Under the pieces are notes generated by a model. The model was not told the origin of the DNA, ran no database searches, and saw only the letters and a program-made list of their open reading frames with translations. DNA of 64,000 nucleotides from Owenia fusiformis. Taxonomy: Eukaryota; Annelida; Polychaeta; Sabellida; Oweniidae. The DNA is taken from positions 18,088,822 through 18,152,821 of the forward strand of contig CAIIXF020000008.1 of NCBI GenBank assembly GCA_903813345.2. The letters run 5' to 3'. Within the stretch, counting starts at the first letter, position 1. Each line of letters starts with the position of its first letter. Shown piece by piece: positions 1 through 13,500 of this stretch. Made by a program: the position numbers and the translations under genes.

Positions 1-1059
1 TCAGTCAATGACTCAATTTTAATCCAGGAATTTAAAATGTTAGAATTAAATCTAAGCAAAAATGTCTAAAATTATGTGTTCTTTTAAGAGTTCTTTTTAA
101 AATTGTTTTCTTCTTTGATATCCGGCTCATGGCATCTATTATGCAGCAATGTTTGATATAGTTATCACTTTTAATATAAAGTTTGATAAGTTTTATCAAG
201 CTTATTGAAAACATTGTTAAGCAAAGTTTCTCTGGTTAGACTGACTGCTGCTCATGATGACAAACTTATAGTTTCTAAAAAACAAAAAACAAGATAATCA
301 AAAGTTTGTATATCTTAAGACTTAATTGTTAGGGGATCATATAAATAGTAAATGTAACCCTGGGTTTTAAATATACCTGTACTGTATGGGTATCAACAAA
401 AAATAAAAATCATACTTTATTTTCATATTCACATGAATACAATATTCTTTTTTATTTAAATACACCGAACAAAAGATAAAAAATATATTGTAGTAAGTAG
501 GATAATTGGCCTATTTTTGAGTTGGTCCCTCATTTTTAATTCCTGGTTTCATGGTCATCAAGGCCCAAAACTTTACCCAACAACCTCTAAGTAAAGTATA
601 CGGACCTTGCAGTGGGCAACAACAGAACCTGGACTTACAAGCAATATGGAAAAAAATATATAGACACCTTGAAATAGGAACACCTTTCAGTCTAATTTTG
701 GAATTTCAAATTGAGGAACATTCATCCTCCTTAGCAGGTCTCCGGAATCAGTACCTCCTTCCCCCTGCTATAACCAATTTGGAACCGCAAGATTAAACTG
801 AATCATATGATCTAATTATGCGCAAATTATACATGATTTCTGTCGCAGTGTTGTGACAGCCAATCAGATTGCTAGTTCTTAATCAGGAAAATGCTAACTG
901 CTTATCGCAGGGGGTAAAAAGAAAGAATATATTCTGGATTTTGAAGCCCTGTGATCGAAGGATGGGAACATAATATTAGAACATTTTAATGCACGGTGAG
1001 CACTTTCACCTTAAACAGTGTTTGTGAATAAAACCAAACCATTGTATTCAAATGTGCCC

Positions 1060-1262
1060 GAGGCCTGTAGGCAAGGGGGTTCGAACTTCCCCCACCCCTC
1101 GTTGGCCAAAAAAAAATCGTTCAAAATCATGCAGTTTTTCACCATTCTGAGTATTTTCCAAGTGATTTTGGCCATATTTGGACCAAAATTGTTGAAAGTG
1201 ACCCCCCTGGAATTTCTTTAAAAAGTAAATGCTCCCTTAGCAAATCCTGGCTACAGGCCTGT
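1060..1262 (+). repeat. Dispersed 200-bp repeat, family R1
   Basis: Starts AGGCCTGTAGGC and ends with its inverse GGCTACAGGCCTG. Inside are a G/C tract, ATCATGCAGTTTTTCACCAT, TGATTTTGGCC and a second C tract. Other copies lie at 3,390, 13,231, 29,188, 42,117 (reverse), 51,968 (reverse) and 63,740 (reverse, partial). Short inverted ends suggest a MITE or other non-autonomous element. Confidence 0.75.
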
Positions 1263-3389
1263 ATGCTACAGGAGTTGGCAGTCGTACTTACAAAGCATCT
1301 GTATGATGAAATGAGGAATAAATACAACTGAGACTGCTTTGGTAACACAATTTCTCCTTAAATGGGCAATAATACCTCAATGAAAGCACTTTACAGGACC
1401 ATTGCTTATTAACTTTGGTTAAACATTTGTTACTGTCTTTTACTGTCTGTTTCCTTGTTGTGCTATTATATCCAATATATTTTTCCTCTAAAGGACGGAG
1501 GTCCTGTTTGATTTGCTTTCATTTATTTCTGACATTAACTCCCTTTGGTCCTACATTGAATGAATGAACTGCCATTGTTGAAACAGAAATTGCTATTTTT
1601 CTCAATCAATTGCCAGAAACATGATTTACAGATCAGCCGATGTTTCATTAAACCATATTTTAAATTGATATTGATGTGAGTATCTCTACACTTTGAAATT
1701 TTACTAGGTTGTTAAATGCTCGTTTCTGAATGAGTGACTTTTGCTTAAGTAAGATTTCAGGAGGATCCTATGCACTTCCACTAATTGAAGTTAACCACTG
1801 AAGCCATCTTAGGTAAAGGAGAGCTATTAGCATGTGTTATGAGAAAAAAATTTATTTCAAGATCTAAAAGCTGCAAATAAAAGAATAAGAAATGTTTAAA
1901 ATGATATTTTCAGACTTCATACATACCGTAACTTTCTAAACAAAATTAACAAATCCGCATGTAATAATTTTATATATTAGTAGCATATCTAGTATTATAA
2001 AAATAGTACAGGCTTGGGCCAAGGTTGGAAATGATTGTTTTTGGTTGCCATGGTTTTGATTTTATATAGTTCTACAATACATTGCAATAAATCATAATTC
2101 TGATGACACATGTTTTTGAAGCACTCATATTTTCTTGTTAGAACCCAAGATTTTTTCTAAGCCTTTTTTTCAAAGAGCATTTATATAGACTAAGCATTAT
2201 AAAGCAAACACCTGAAGTACAAGAACAGTCTAGACTTAGATCAAGGGTTTCCACTAGAAGTAAACAAAACATTTACATTTGCCCTGACCAAGGTTTTTGA
2301 ATCCCTACGAAATATTGATGAAGTGAGATATTTAGGTGTTTTTGGCCAACTGACAGAACTCTGGAAATGTTAATAAATGGTTCTTTCTTCATTTTGGTAT
2401 TTACATTTTGCCACATTGGGCTTTTTTAATGTAAATAAAAGTATAAAATTATAGAATTTTTATTCATTTCATTATAGCAATGGTCAAAATATTTAGGTAC
2501 ATTGAAGCGACCATTACTCACATCTCCACCATGTTAATTGTGGAGTTAATAGTTTTACAATGTCATGCGGCAAGCTTCAAACATTTTAAAAACATAAAGA
2601 CTTTTAGACCACAAATATGGCAAAAAGTCCACAATGTTTGGCTCAGTAAACTCCAATCAGATAGGAACAAATCATCTCATACAGGGTAGGCCAAAAGTGT
2701 GAAACTCATATGACTGCAGATTGAAGAATCCAAATTATATATATTTAGTCAACACAGATTCACTTGCAAAAATATTATATAAAAATCAGATTGTAAAATT
2801 GATACCATTTAGTGCAGCCCCATCGGCACTAATTTCTAGTATTGAAATAGTGCCACAATGAGATCATGAAACATTGTAGCTAAAATTGTTTTTATTGCTA
2901 ATCCTCGTCATGGCAGTAGATCTGGCCCTTAAAGCATATCAGATAATCACTCTATCAGGCTCATATCGATTAGCAACAACTTATAGTCTGGGACCTATCT
3001 ATCAAATCAAAACTGTTGACAGGGGAAATTGGAAATCTTACAAAACAACTAACGTCACATAATTTCAGAAATACATCCAAAATATTGTGTTTATCGAGAC
3101 TATGATGAACTCGGAGATAATCATTTATATTTCGAACTGTTCAATAAATTGAAAGATATACTACACGAGGAACACAGTTCCAACTTTCGTAATAAATTAC
3201 AAAGGGATAATGGGAATATTTAATATGATAAATGTGTTATTTCCAGAAGGATGGTCATTTAATTAGGGAACTTTGATCTTCACTAAGGAGAGGTTGTAGA
3301 GGAACAGACTTACAGTCTATTTCATTTCATTGCTAAGGATGACGAATAATTGTAAAAAGAAAATAATCAGTGTGTCTCCCAAAGTTTCC

Positions 3390-3552
3390 CAGGCCCATAG
3401 CCAAGGGGTTCAGGAGTGCAAGCAACCTACCCCCCAGCCAAAAATTATTTCAAAATCATGAAGTACCATTCTGAGCACATTTCAAGTGATTATGGGTCAA
3501 AATGGTCATATGGTGTGAACCCCCCTAGTCAAAGGCTGGCTATCCTGTCTCC
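3390..3552 (+). repeat. Dispersed 200-bp repeat, family R1, degenerate copy
   Basis: Carries CAGGCCCATAGCC at the left, ATCATGAAGTACCATTCTGAG in the middle and a divergent GGCTGGCTATCCTG right end. Same order of blocks as the copy near 1.1 kb. Confidence 0.65.
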
Positions 3553-3689
3553 TATGTGTGAAATCTCAAATAATGAAATTCCAAGGAAAGAAAAAGAGCA
3601 GGTGATATTTTGATTGATTGATTTTCACTGATTGTGAGTGTTAATTTTCTTTTTTTGTAGCACAGGTATAAGTGGTAACCATTCTCTCC

Positions 3690-3935
3690 ACTGGTGGATC
3701 CAGTAACTAACAAGGGGGGGGGGCACATTTCAATTCGTAAAAAAAACATTTTTGGGCCTTTATATCCCAAAATTGGGCCCAAATTTTGAAAATCTAAGGC
3801 CCATTTTCGATAATTTGGCCCAAAAAAGCCAAGTAATGCCAAAAACAAAGGCCCACTAATTGAGGTCCTACATATTTTTTGGGGCAAAACAAACAAACCA
3901 AGGAGGGGGGGGGGCGAGCCCCATGGATCAGCCAG
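3690..3935. repeat. Inverted-end repeat with G tracts
   Basis: Opens with CTGGTGGATCCAGTAACTAA followed by a G run and closes with a second G run and CATGGATCAGCCAG. The interior is AT-rich with several GGCCC-type words on both strands. A related structure occurs at 15,249-15,462. Probably a non-autonomous DNA element; no target duplication assigned. Confidence 0.5.
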
Positions 3936-4375
3936 TGCTCTTTACATAAAAATTAACAGAAAAAGTTGGGAGAACTGATGATGCTTGTCATACATTTTAT
4001 CAGACACAGCATTGACCCTCAGCAAGTGTGAAAATATTGGTTGAACTATTTTGCTCCGAGGACTTGAAATGAAAGTAAACCTCCTTGCAATGTTCTTTCC
4101 TATACACCTATAGCACTATTAAGAAGGTACTAGGTGGTTTTGACCAGAGTTTTATAACAGTATCAGCAATACACATTTACCAATAAGTCTAACCAGAAAC
4201 ATCCCTAATGAAAAAATACTGATAGAAATCAAATTAAGAAAGGAAAAATTGAATGAATAATGATAGTAAACGTTGTAAAACATTGAAGTCAGCTATATCA
4301 CCTACATCTCTACACCCCCTAAAATAAACATTGCATACAGCCACCAATAAAACCTGAAATAATCGATTACAACAT

Positions 4376-4526
4376 TTATAAGTCCCGCTGCCTCTGTGTA
4401 TCATACTTAAGTCTTCTAGTCCTGTGTTTATCTCTTCGCTCTCTCTTAGCTTCTCTCTGCATTTTCTTCTCCCACCTCTTCCAGAATATCTCCAAAAGCT
4501 CCTTCTGGTGTTCATCAGTAGATGAT
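4376..4526 (-). CDS. EHBP1: Candidate last EHBP1 exon with short basic tail
   Basis: Joined in phase 2 to exon 9, this reads [14 protein letters not shown], then a Lys/Arg-rich helix ([17 protein letters not shown]) and QRQRDL before TAA at 4,376-4,378. The acceptor CTCGTAG follows a T-rich stretch. The charged helix is not recognisable as the bMERB domain that ends vertebrate EHBP1. It may be an isoform-specific terminal exon, a lineage-specific end, or an internal exon with an earlier donor. No clear AATAAA was found just below it. The call rests on phase and composition. Confidence 0.5.
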
Positions 4527-7500
4527 CTACGAGGTCATTCATTAACAAAATAAACATATTGAGCATGCATAATTACAATACCTAATCACATAATAACAAT
4601 ATAACTAGTCCCTAGCTGCAATGCAACAAATTAGTGACAACTATAACAATGTTATGGTCAAAGGAGGAGATTTCCCAGAGTTCATAAATGACCGCATGCT
4701 TGTACATGTACTGAAAGACTGACAATTGCTTGAAATTTTTTAAACCAAAAACAAATTCTCAAAACCAAGAAGGCCAGCATAACCTTAGGTGATATGTCAT
4801 TTTTTGCTGGTCACAGTCAATCTGAATCAACAAATATATTGGTGGAAATAATTTTTAAAAGCTCTACATTTGTTCAATCATTTTGAGTACTTATCCAGTA
4901 TCCTGTGGCAGGTAACCAATGATATCATAATATAACATTCAAGGATTCTGGGAACTCTCCTGCAATATAGACGTTCACTTCCTGTCATACAGACACCAAG
5001 GGCAAACGTAATACCCAGAACGTTCGCAAATTGGCGTTCGGTTTTTTACCACATCCGATTTGAATTAGCCAAAACACCATTGTCTAATGAAGACCAAAAA
5101 AAGCCCCTGATGTCGAGTCGTTTCTCGTTTTGGCTGGTACACAACTAAGCCCCAGGTATTAAATAAACCCTTGCACACACTAGGTTCCATGCATACAATT
5201 CAATATGATAAGAGTGATCAATGATCATGCTGTTCATGTTAAAACACCATCGAAAACAGAGGAATGAATATCATTTAAGCAGTTCACATATCTTCTTTTC
5301 CCATTTGTTTCACCAAGAAAAGCATGACAACAAGCAGGACATTCTAGAAAAGGCAACATTAACAAGTAGACAACATGTATGTGGTGTCTCACCTGCTGTC
5401 CATAGAGATCTCAGGAGGGAGACTGTGCCTGTTGCTAAGAGAGCTCTTCTGTGGAGGAGGTGCAGTCATCTCACACTCATCATCCGAGTCAAACGGGTTC
5501 ATCAGCTGTTTACGCGTCATTAAAGGAGGTTTCTCAGGTGATGGCGATTTACTACTACGGTTGCTAGATGGTGGAGAGGAATTTACAACGCCTTGTTTTC
5601 TCGGGGATTCCCCTCGTTTTGTTCCATTTTCTTTGGTACTGGGTTTACTTAGACGTTTCTCGATTATATTCGAACGGCGTTTATCCTTGCGTAATTCCAC
5701 ATCTGTGTTTGAGTTAGAGTCTTTCTCAGGGGAGCTACTTCCACGTTGAGACTTCAATCTTTGTTCGTGATATGAGTTCAGTTCTGAGATGTTCATCGTG
5801 GCTTCGTCTCCTGAGTCGCCTCCCTGTGATGATGCGATACTATTGAGAACACTGACTTCCTCTGGCTCATGCTCCTCCTCTCCATACATCTCTTTAGTTA
5901 TCCTTGCCTCGACTTCATCATCATCTTCGTGGTCACCAACAGTGTACATACTCTCACTCGCGTTTAAACCAATCTGTTGAATCTCTAACGTCTGCCCAGT
6001 GAAATATGCCCTTATTTGGTATAGATATGTCATTACTGAAAGTTTATCTGGGACCGACTGTAGTACCATATCCGATGGTTCAAGAACCTTTGGGATTCCA
6101 AGCGTGGCTGCAGCATCAAACGCCTGAATATGAGAAAAACATTTTGTATAATTCTTGTATATATACGAAATACCCATTAAAGATCACTATTTGACCAAAT
6201 CATAATATACTAGCGAATAGGTCATGGTTACAAAAAATTGTGCTGTAGTAAAACAGTGCTTAAAACAATAGATTGTGACCAGCTTGTTAGTTATGGCCTT
6301 ATATCTAATACACCAAGGGCCTCATTGAATCCAATGAATACATAAATATCAATGTATTCCCATTGTAACAAATCCCTTTGTATTCACAGATTCACTTCAA
6401 ATGAATGCAAATCCAGAGGGGATTTTTTATTGCTCATGAAATGTGTTTTAATCGAAACATTTAAAGATCAGTCAAATATCTCAATTGAGGAAATAAGTCA
6501 GAAAATGATTTAGCCGGAAAATGTCAAATTTTCTTACCTTTTTACAGTTGCCTTTAACATCGTGAGGCGATAGTGACTCAAAATTTCTGCAATGAAATAT
6601 TAATCTTGTTAATGCAGTAAATCAAGAAATGTCATTTCTCAGCTAGCTTGAATTTGAAGAAGTGCGTATCAAATATCAAGTTTTCCAATACTCTCTCAAA
6701 GAACATTCAGCAAAAATCTTTTCAAAAAGTTTTCAACCTTATCAAAAGTCAAACCTCTTTTCTGTTCATTTAAGCATGTATGTCTTCACATGGCTTTATT
6801 TCATTGTAATTCCTTTTTATCATGATATTTCCTGTAGATGGTATGACCATAGAGTGACTTTAGAAAATCAATCTTAAATCAATACAGCCCGACGCAATCC
6901 ATTTTCATTCAGCTATCTAAATCCATGGAGCATTACAAAAAGCATTGAACACAGTCATTGTGTAATAACAACAATTTGTGCACAGATTCAAGAGGTCAAC
7001 ATTCCTGAGAAAATCAAGACAATTAAGGAATTCGTTGGAAGGGAAGTTCCACCAGAGTGATGATCTGCATTTAATGATTTTCAAAACGTTGTATTCTATT
7101 AGATTGTTCTTCACATCAAACAGGCGCCAAACTTATTAACTGTAAAAACCAATAACCACCAAGAAATAAGGCAAACTTGATCCATATTAAAATCATCACA
7201 TCGATACATGGTATACTTGAGCAGTTGCGAAACAGTGATTAAAAGACGCAGAATAAAAACGACAGAAAGTGTAATTTACAATATGCGTGACATAACAACT
7301 CAGAATAAAAACAAGAGTTCCGACATTTACGAACATTAAAGGAATATTCCTTGCCAGACCCTTTCTCTCTTGATATGGTAGCTATAATCATATATATAGT
7401 TTCCATATTTAGCAAAACATGGGAAAATGTTTTAATATGGTCAATATTGATCATTTAAAAATCTAGTGCTTATTTCCAGTGAGCTGCCATCTTTTAAGAT

Positions 7501-10500
7501 TTCTTGCAGGAAGTGATGTCATCAACTCTCAACTTCTATAACCTTGCCCATAACAGTATAGGAAAGTAGCACAAAATCACTTCTAGACAAGTGATCATTA
7601 CTTTCTGTGCAAAAATATTTTCAGGGCTTGTCAACTTAGAATAAAAGAAGAGATTTTCAGAAGGATTAAATAAGATACAAAGTTGAAAAAGAATATTTAG
7701 CTGGTTTTGTAATTCTTAATAGCTCCTCACCCAATGCTATATGCAAAGTTGAGAGTCGATGACATCACTTCCTGTGTGAAATTTTAAAAGATGGCAGCTT
7801 ACTGGAATTGAGCATCACATTTCTAAGTGATCAAATTTGACCATATCAAAACATTTTTGCGTGTTTTGCTAAACATGGCAAGCATATATATGGTTATAGC
7901 TACCATATGAGGAGAGAGATGGTTTGGCAAAGAATATTCCTTTAAATTAGAAGGTTTGATCAGTCATTGTGACCCTATAAGGGAAACATTAAATGTCTCA
8001 CACGTTCAAGTGTCATGGTGATATCAGATTCCTACTCCAATTAGAGTGAGCCAATATAATATAAATGAATTAGTTAAAACAATTGATTTACTTTGACTGA
8101 CATCAGGGCATGGTGACATTTCTGATTCTTTGATGCCAAAAACGAAATTGTTTAATTTGTTGAAATAACCTTTGACTTGACTGGAAACAGATGATAATTT
8201 GGAATTTATTATCTTACACTTCAGAATTATGTTTTTGTAATATATCAGGAATGAATAAAAAAAATCGTATCTAAAAATCTGTACTTACATAAGTTCAGGT
8301 CTAAAATAGTGAATCACCGCACAGAACGCAAGTCCATTTCGCCATGATGTTGTCATATTTGTGACCTTGACCCCTTTGTGACCTTGAGTGACCTCTTTGC
8401 ACCAATCTAGCAGATCCTGTGTTGGAGTGATGCCAACTTTCCTGACAGGAGTTGGCTTTTGCTGGAAACATATAATATCCCATAGAACGTTGTGAATTGT
8501 CCTTGTACAGAGCACCATGTTTAAAATTATCCCATTCTTTCCTGACGAAAATTATCCGTACAAAGTTTCTCAGATTTCCAAATTCAGATATCAATTTAGT
8601 TCCAATAGTTTTACATTTACATAGTCACTTCTTTTTACACTTTATGACGGCCCTAAAATTCTAGCACTGTTCACATTTTGGCAAAATTTTTGTCATCCAT
8701 CTCATATATCTTAGTTTCGATTTCTTTTACAAACACGATTATCATTTTCCTTTTTTGTACATTATATACCAAAATAGTTTTATCAAGGTCTCAGACAGTA
8801 CAGTTTATCCATAAAGACTTTTGATTGTCCATATCAACTAATTGTATCCTGGTATTCATCGTGCCCTTGTTTTATTACGTTAGTGTCTCAGACAATCTCT
8901 TTTGGCATGTTTACCACAATGGTGATTTAAGGCATTGGAAATTATGCAATGATTTAATGCAGCAGGTTTTCCAAGTCCTCATCAGTTATGATCCCAGCAC
9001 TGCGGATGTCATGCTTCATTTCACTTTATATTTCTCGAAATGTCTAACAAGAGTAAGAGACAAGAGTTGTTCATTTGTTGATTTCCAGATACAGTAGTTT
9101 CAGATGTTGAGATATTTTCTTATTTCCTCTATTTTCTTAAACAAAGCTAGGTTAGATTTAAGAGTGAAGGAATGGCATCCTGTCAAGATTCACTCAGGCA
9201 ATTAAGATGGTTCATGATGATTGAGTAATATAAGGCTGTAAATTGTGTCCCAGGAGGACCAAAATGGCTGGCATCATAGATCCTATCTATAGATGACCTA
9301 CAGATGCATGTTGTAATCTTGCAATTTAAAGCAACTCCTCACAAGTCGAACAAAAACTGTGTCTTACTAAAACATGATCAAAAATGACATTTCGATTTTA
9401 GAGCTGACTTTATATTAGACACAATAAGCACAGTGCAGCTTATTAAATTACCTATAATTTCCCTTGATAAAAAAAACTTATTTGACAAACTCTTTTGCCA
9501 AATTCTCACACAGTACACCTTGCATCTTCAATTTTAAAAAAATGACAAATGCTTTTGAGAAAATTGAACTTTTTCAAAAGTGGACCCAAAATTGGGGATT
9601 ATTGACCCCTTGTCAATTTCCAGCTGTGTTTTTGATCTCTACATCATCTTTGGTCTTATATGTATCTCTAACTAATTTTTACAGACAAAAAACGGCTGAC
9701 AGGATCGATTTATCACTCAATTGGCTCAAGGGATGCCCAGGTCAACCAATGGACGTTGACTTCTGTATAAATGCCTCATAGATCCATTAATACATTTATA
9801 GTAGCTGCTGATTAAAAGATAATCCTATATTGCTCTGGTAATCTCAATTCAAAATGCTTATCAGCAACATTCAGGTCCTAGTCTGTCGTTGGTAAGAGAA
9901 ACCCCTGGATGGATGTTTCTGACCTTTAATCTCCCAGGAAACTAGTGATATATCGAAAAATCCAAATCCTACCAAGGTTCAAGAAATAAGCCAATAGTAA
10001 TAGTAATCCATAATAGTAACAATCCTTTGTTCATATTGTTTGAATATTTTCTTAAATTCAGCTTCGCAAGAAATCGCAACCAATTACTATCTTTGCAATG
10101 TCTGTCTGTCTGTGGTAGTGTGTTCTGAGAATGTCAATGTTCGTTTATCCCTGATAACTTGCACATTTTTCTGAATGAAGTAATTGACTTTTGTCCACCA
10201 ACTTCCCATAATTCTCAATCTGTATTATGTAGAGACGCGACCAGCGTGACATCGTGTATGGTTGTAATGTTAAACAGATCTAAATAACCTCGGGTTCAAT
10301 TAAAGAAACCCTCGTCAATTGTTCGTTAATTTCTTATTTCAAAGTCAAGCTGCCCATTGAAAATAAAAAAGCTATAATGGTTCATGACTAGACATAAAAT
10401 TGAGAACCATATTCTTAACTGCATCATTGCAAATGTCCATTTCTTAATTAAAATACATAAAATGCATCGTGTGAATATCGTAAAAATTTCTGGAGAAGTT

Positions 10501-13500
10501 GAGCTCTTAGAAAGTAAGGCGTCGACAACAAATCATGAAATTGTTCTCTTAAATTAGTGCTGCAACACTAATAAGAGAATGCGAACTACACTTCTGTATT
10601 TAATTTCAAAACCTTGAAACACAACAATGAACAATAAAATCATTTCTGTTTTTAATAAAAACTAAAATAAAATATAAATGAAAAAGATAAAAAAGAAAAT
10701 ATATGTATCATTCGATGTCAATAAAATAATAATTAATGTTGAAAGAAAAACTGCTTGAAATATCAAAATACATGAAATGATGTTGCAAGGCCCCTAAATG
10801 GGTAGTTTGAGAACTGAATGAGTTAAAAGGCTAATTCTCCAAATGTAACTAGTCCCAGTTAGAGACAAATGATGATTCTATTCAAAAAAGAAAATTACAG
10901 TTGAAGAAATAATTGCTAAAAGCCATTGTAACAATAGTATTCTGGTCTATAAGGAGAACTTAAGTGTGTCCGATGACGACAATATGCACAGTGGGTGTTT
11001 AAGTTTACGTGTACTGTAGTGTATATGTGGTATACTTTAGTGTTTTATCGTACAATGTTGTATCATGCAACCGTTAAAAATGAACAATCAAAGATAGGCA
11101 GCTTAATTTTAACATGCAAAATGTCACCACCTGTCATTTGTTACATTTGTTGCAGACACCAAATGCTACCATTAAATGCCAAATACTCTACACCATCAAA
11201 AAAAGTTGGAGACTATAACAAAATATCATCACTTGTAGCGAGAATATAAACAGCACATGAATTGGACCCTTATAAAATAGATATGAGGATAAGTTATAGA
11301 TATGAGGATAAGTTAGAGATATGAGGATAAGTTATAGACATGAGGATAAGGTATAGATATGAGGATAAGTTATACTATATAAGTTATATGAGGATAAGTT
11401 ATATGTATATATGAGGATAAGGTATAGATATGAGGATAAGTTATAGATATGAGTATAAGTTATGAGGATACATTATACATATGAGGATAAGTTATAGATA
11501 TAAGGATAATTTATAGATATGAGGATAAGTAATGAGGATAAGTTATAGATATGAGGATACGTTATACATATGAGGATACGTTATACATATGACGATAAGT
11601 TATAGATATGAGGATAAGTAATAGATATGAGGATAAGTTATAGATATGAGGATAACTTATAGATATGAGGATAAGTTATAGATACGAGGATAAGTTATAG
11701 ATACGAGGATAAGTTATAGATATGAGGATGAGGATAAGTTATAGATATGAGGATGAGTTATAGATATGAGGATAAGTTATAGATATGAGGATAAGTTATA
11801 GATATGAGGATAAGTTATAGATATGAGGATAAGTTATAGATACGAGGATAAGTAATAGATATGAGGATAAGTTATATATATGAGGATAAGTTATAGATAT
11901 GAGGATAACTTATAGATACGAGGATAAGTTATAGATACGAGGATAAGTTATAGATATGAGGATGAGTTATAGATATGAGGATAAGTTATAGATATGAGGA
12001 TAAGTTATAGATATGAGGATAAGTTATAGATATAAGGATAAGTTATAGATATGAGGATAAGTTATAGATATGAGGATACGTTATACATATGAGGATAAGT
12101 TATAGATATGAGGATAAGTAATGAGGATAAGTAATAGATATGATAGATATGAGGATGAGTTATAGATATGAGGATAAGTTATAGATATGAGGATAACTTA
12201 TAGATACGAGGATAAGTTATAGATATGAGGATAAGTTATGATATGAGGACAAGTTCAGACAAATTTCAGTTAGATAGACAGATGGACAATCAAGCAATTC
12301 TTTTGTTTTTTAAATATAAATAAACCAAATGATGAAAGCAGGTTTGAGTTTGAAAGCCAATTCTAGTAAATGTCCTCTGAGTAACAAAATTGAGTTATTA
12401 CAAAGAAATTGATGTTGAAACCATGATTTCAATTCAACTTTCCCGTCTAATTTTCGATCTCTCGAGAGGATGTTAGGAACGGCTCGTGATGTGGTACCTC
12501 ATTTATGTGAGTTCATATTTCACACTACTAAGGAGTAAGCAGGTAAATATTTTAACCACCAAAGAGATTCTGAGACACCCAGGGGCACATATGTCACAGT
12601 AACTTTGTTATTTCATGTGAAATAAAGAAATGAGGAAGGAGCATAATCAAATTATGTTAACACAAAGGTCAAAACGTAAAAAAAAATTTGTAGATAAAAG
12701 AGAATTTCATTCCATGACTGTCTAGCTATCGATAATCTGAGAGGTTATATGTCAAACTGACCTTGAAGTTAATCAAGCTTTTTCTCGTTATCTCAAAACT
12801 TATTGATCATGGATTAGAAGATCTAAAACAGAGAGATATTTTCCAGAAGGAAGAACACAAGGTTGATCACGGAAACACTTATACTCAGTGATGCCCAGTA
12901 TCAATTTAATGTAAATTAATGAGGCGTTAGTTTTAATGGTTTCATTGTAGCAATAAATCAAATCGTAATTTCCTGGATTTTGTGAACGGTGTCTCAGAAT
13001 TTAACCTTTTCACTAATTATGTCCCTTGTCTGCTCTTTATACATTGTTCTATAATTAAACGAATCAGATTCAATTTTCTCACAGAATTAACTAAATTACC
13101 GCAATGTGTTTATTGCTTAATCACACGGGATCACATTGTCGCCATTAATAACGGTGTTCTGTTGGCCTTAATTTGTTGCATATTGAAAGATTCGCGTTTA
13201 TGAGTGTCTGCATGACTTTGTGATTATACAACAGGCCCGAACCAGGGAGGTTACTGGGGTTTGAATGAACCTCCCCTTAGCTAAAGATTCTTACAAAATC
13301 ATGCAGTTTTTCACCATTCTGAGAGCTTTTCAAGTAATTTTGGACCAAAATGGTCAAATTTCTTTTGAAAAGTGAACCCCCTTGGCAAAAGCTGGCGACA
13401 GGCCTGCACTACAATATTCAAACAAGAGCTTGCAAACTTGTGTTTTGTTATAACTCATTTTGGGCATCCGAAAAATGAACAATCTTGTGTAATTTTGATA

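Larger units (their letters stand above)
1..4375. other. 3' flank of EHBP1, no gene seen
   Basis: The short open frames here have no recognisable domain, no splice support and AT-rich composition. The only structured content is two copies of the 200-bp GGCCTGTAGCC repeat (1,060-1,262 and 3,390-3,552) and one G-tract repeat (3,690-3,935). The 3' UTR of EHBP1 probably extends into 4,0xx-4,375. Confidence 0.6.

Noticed and set aside
5375-5980. Plus-strand frames opposite EHBP1 exon 9
   Set aside because: Antisense shadows of a strongly supported exon; Ser/Leu-rich composition follows from the complement of acidic and Ser-rich codons.
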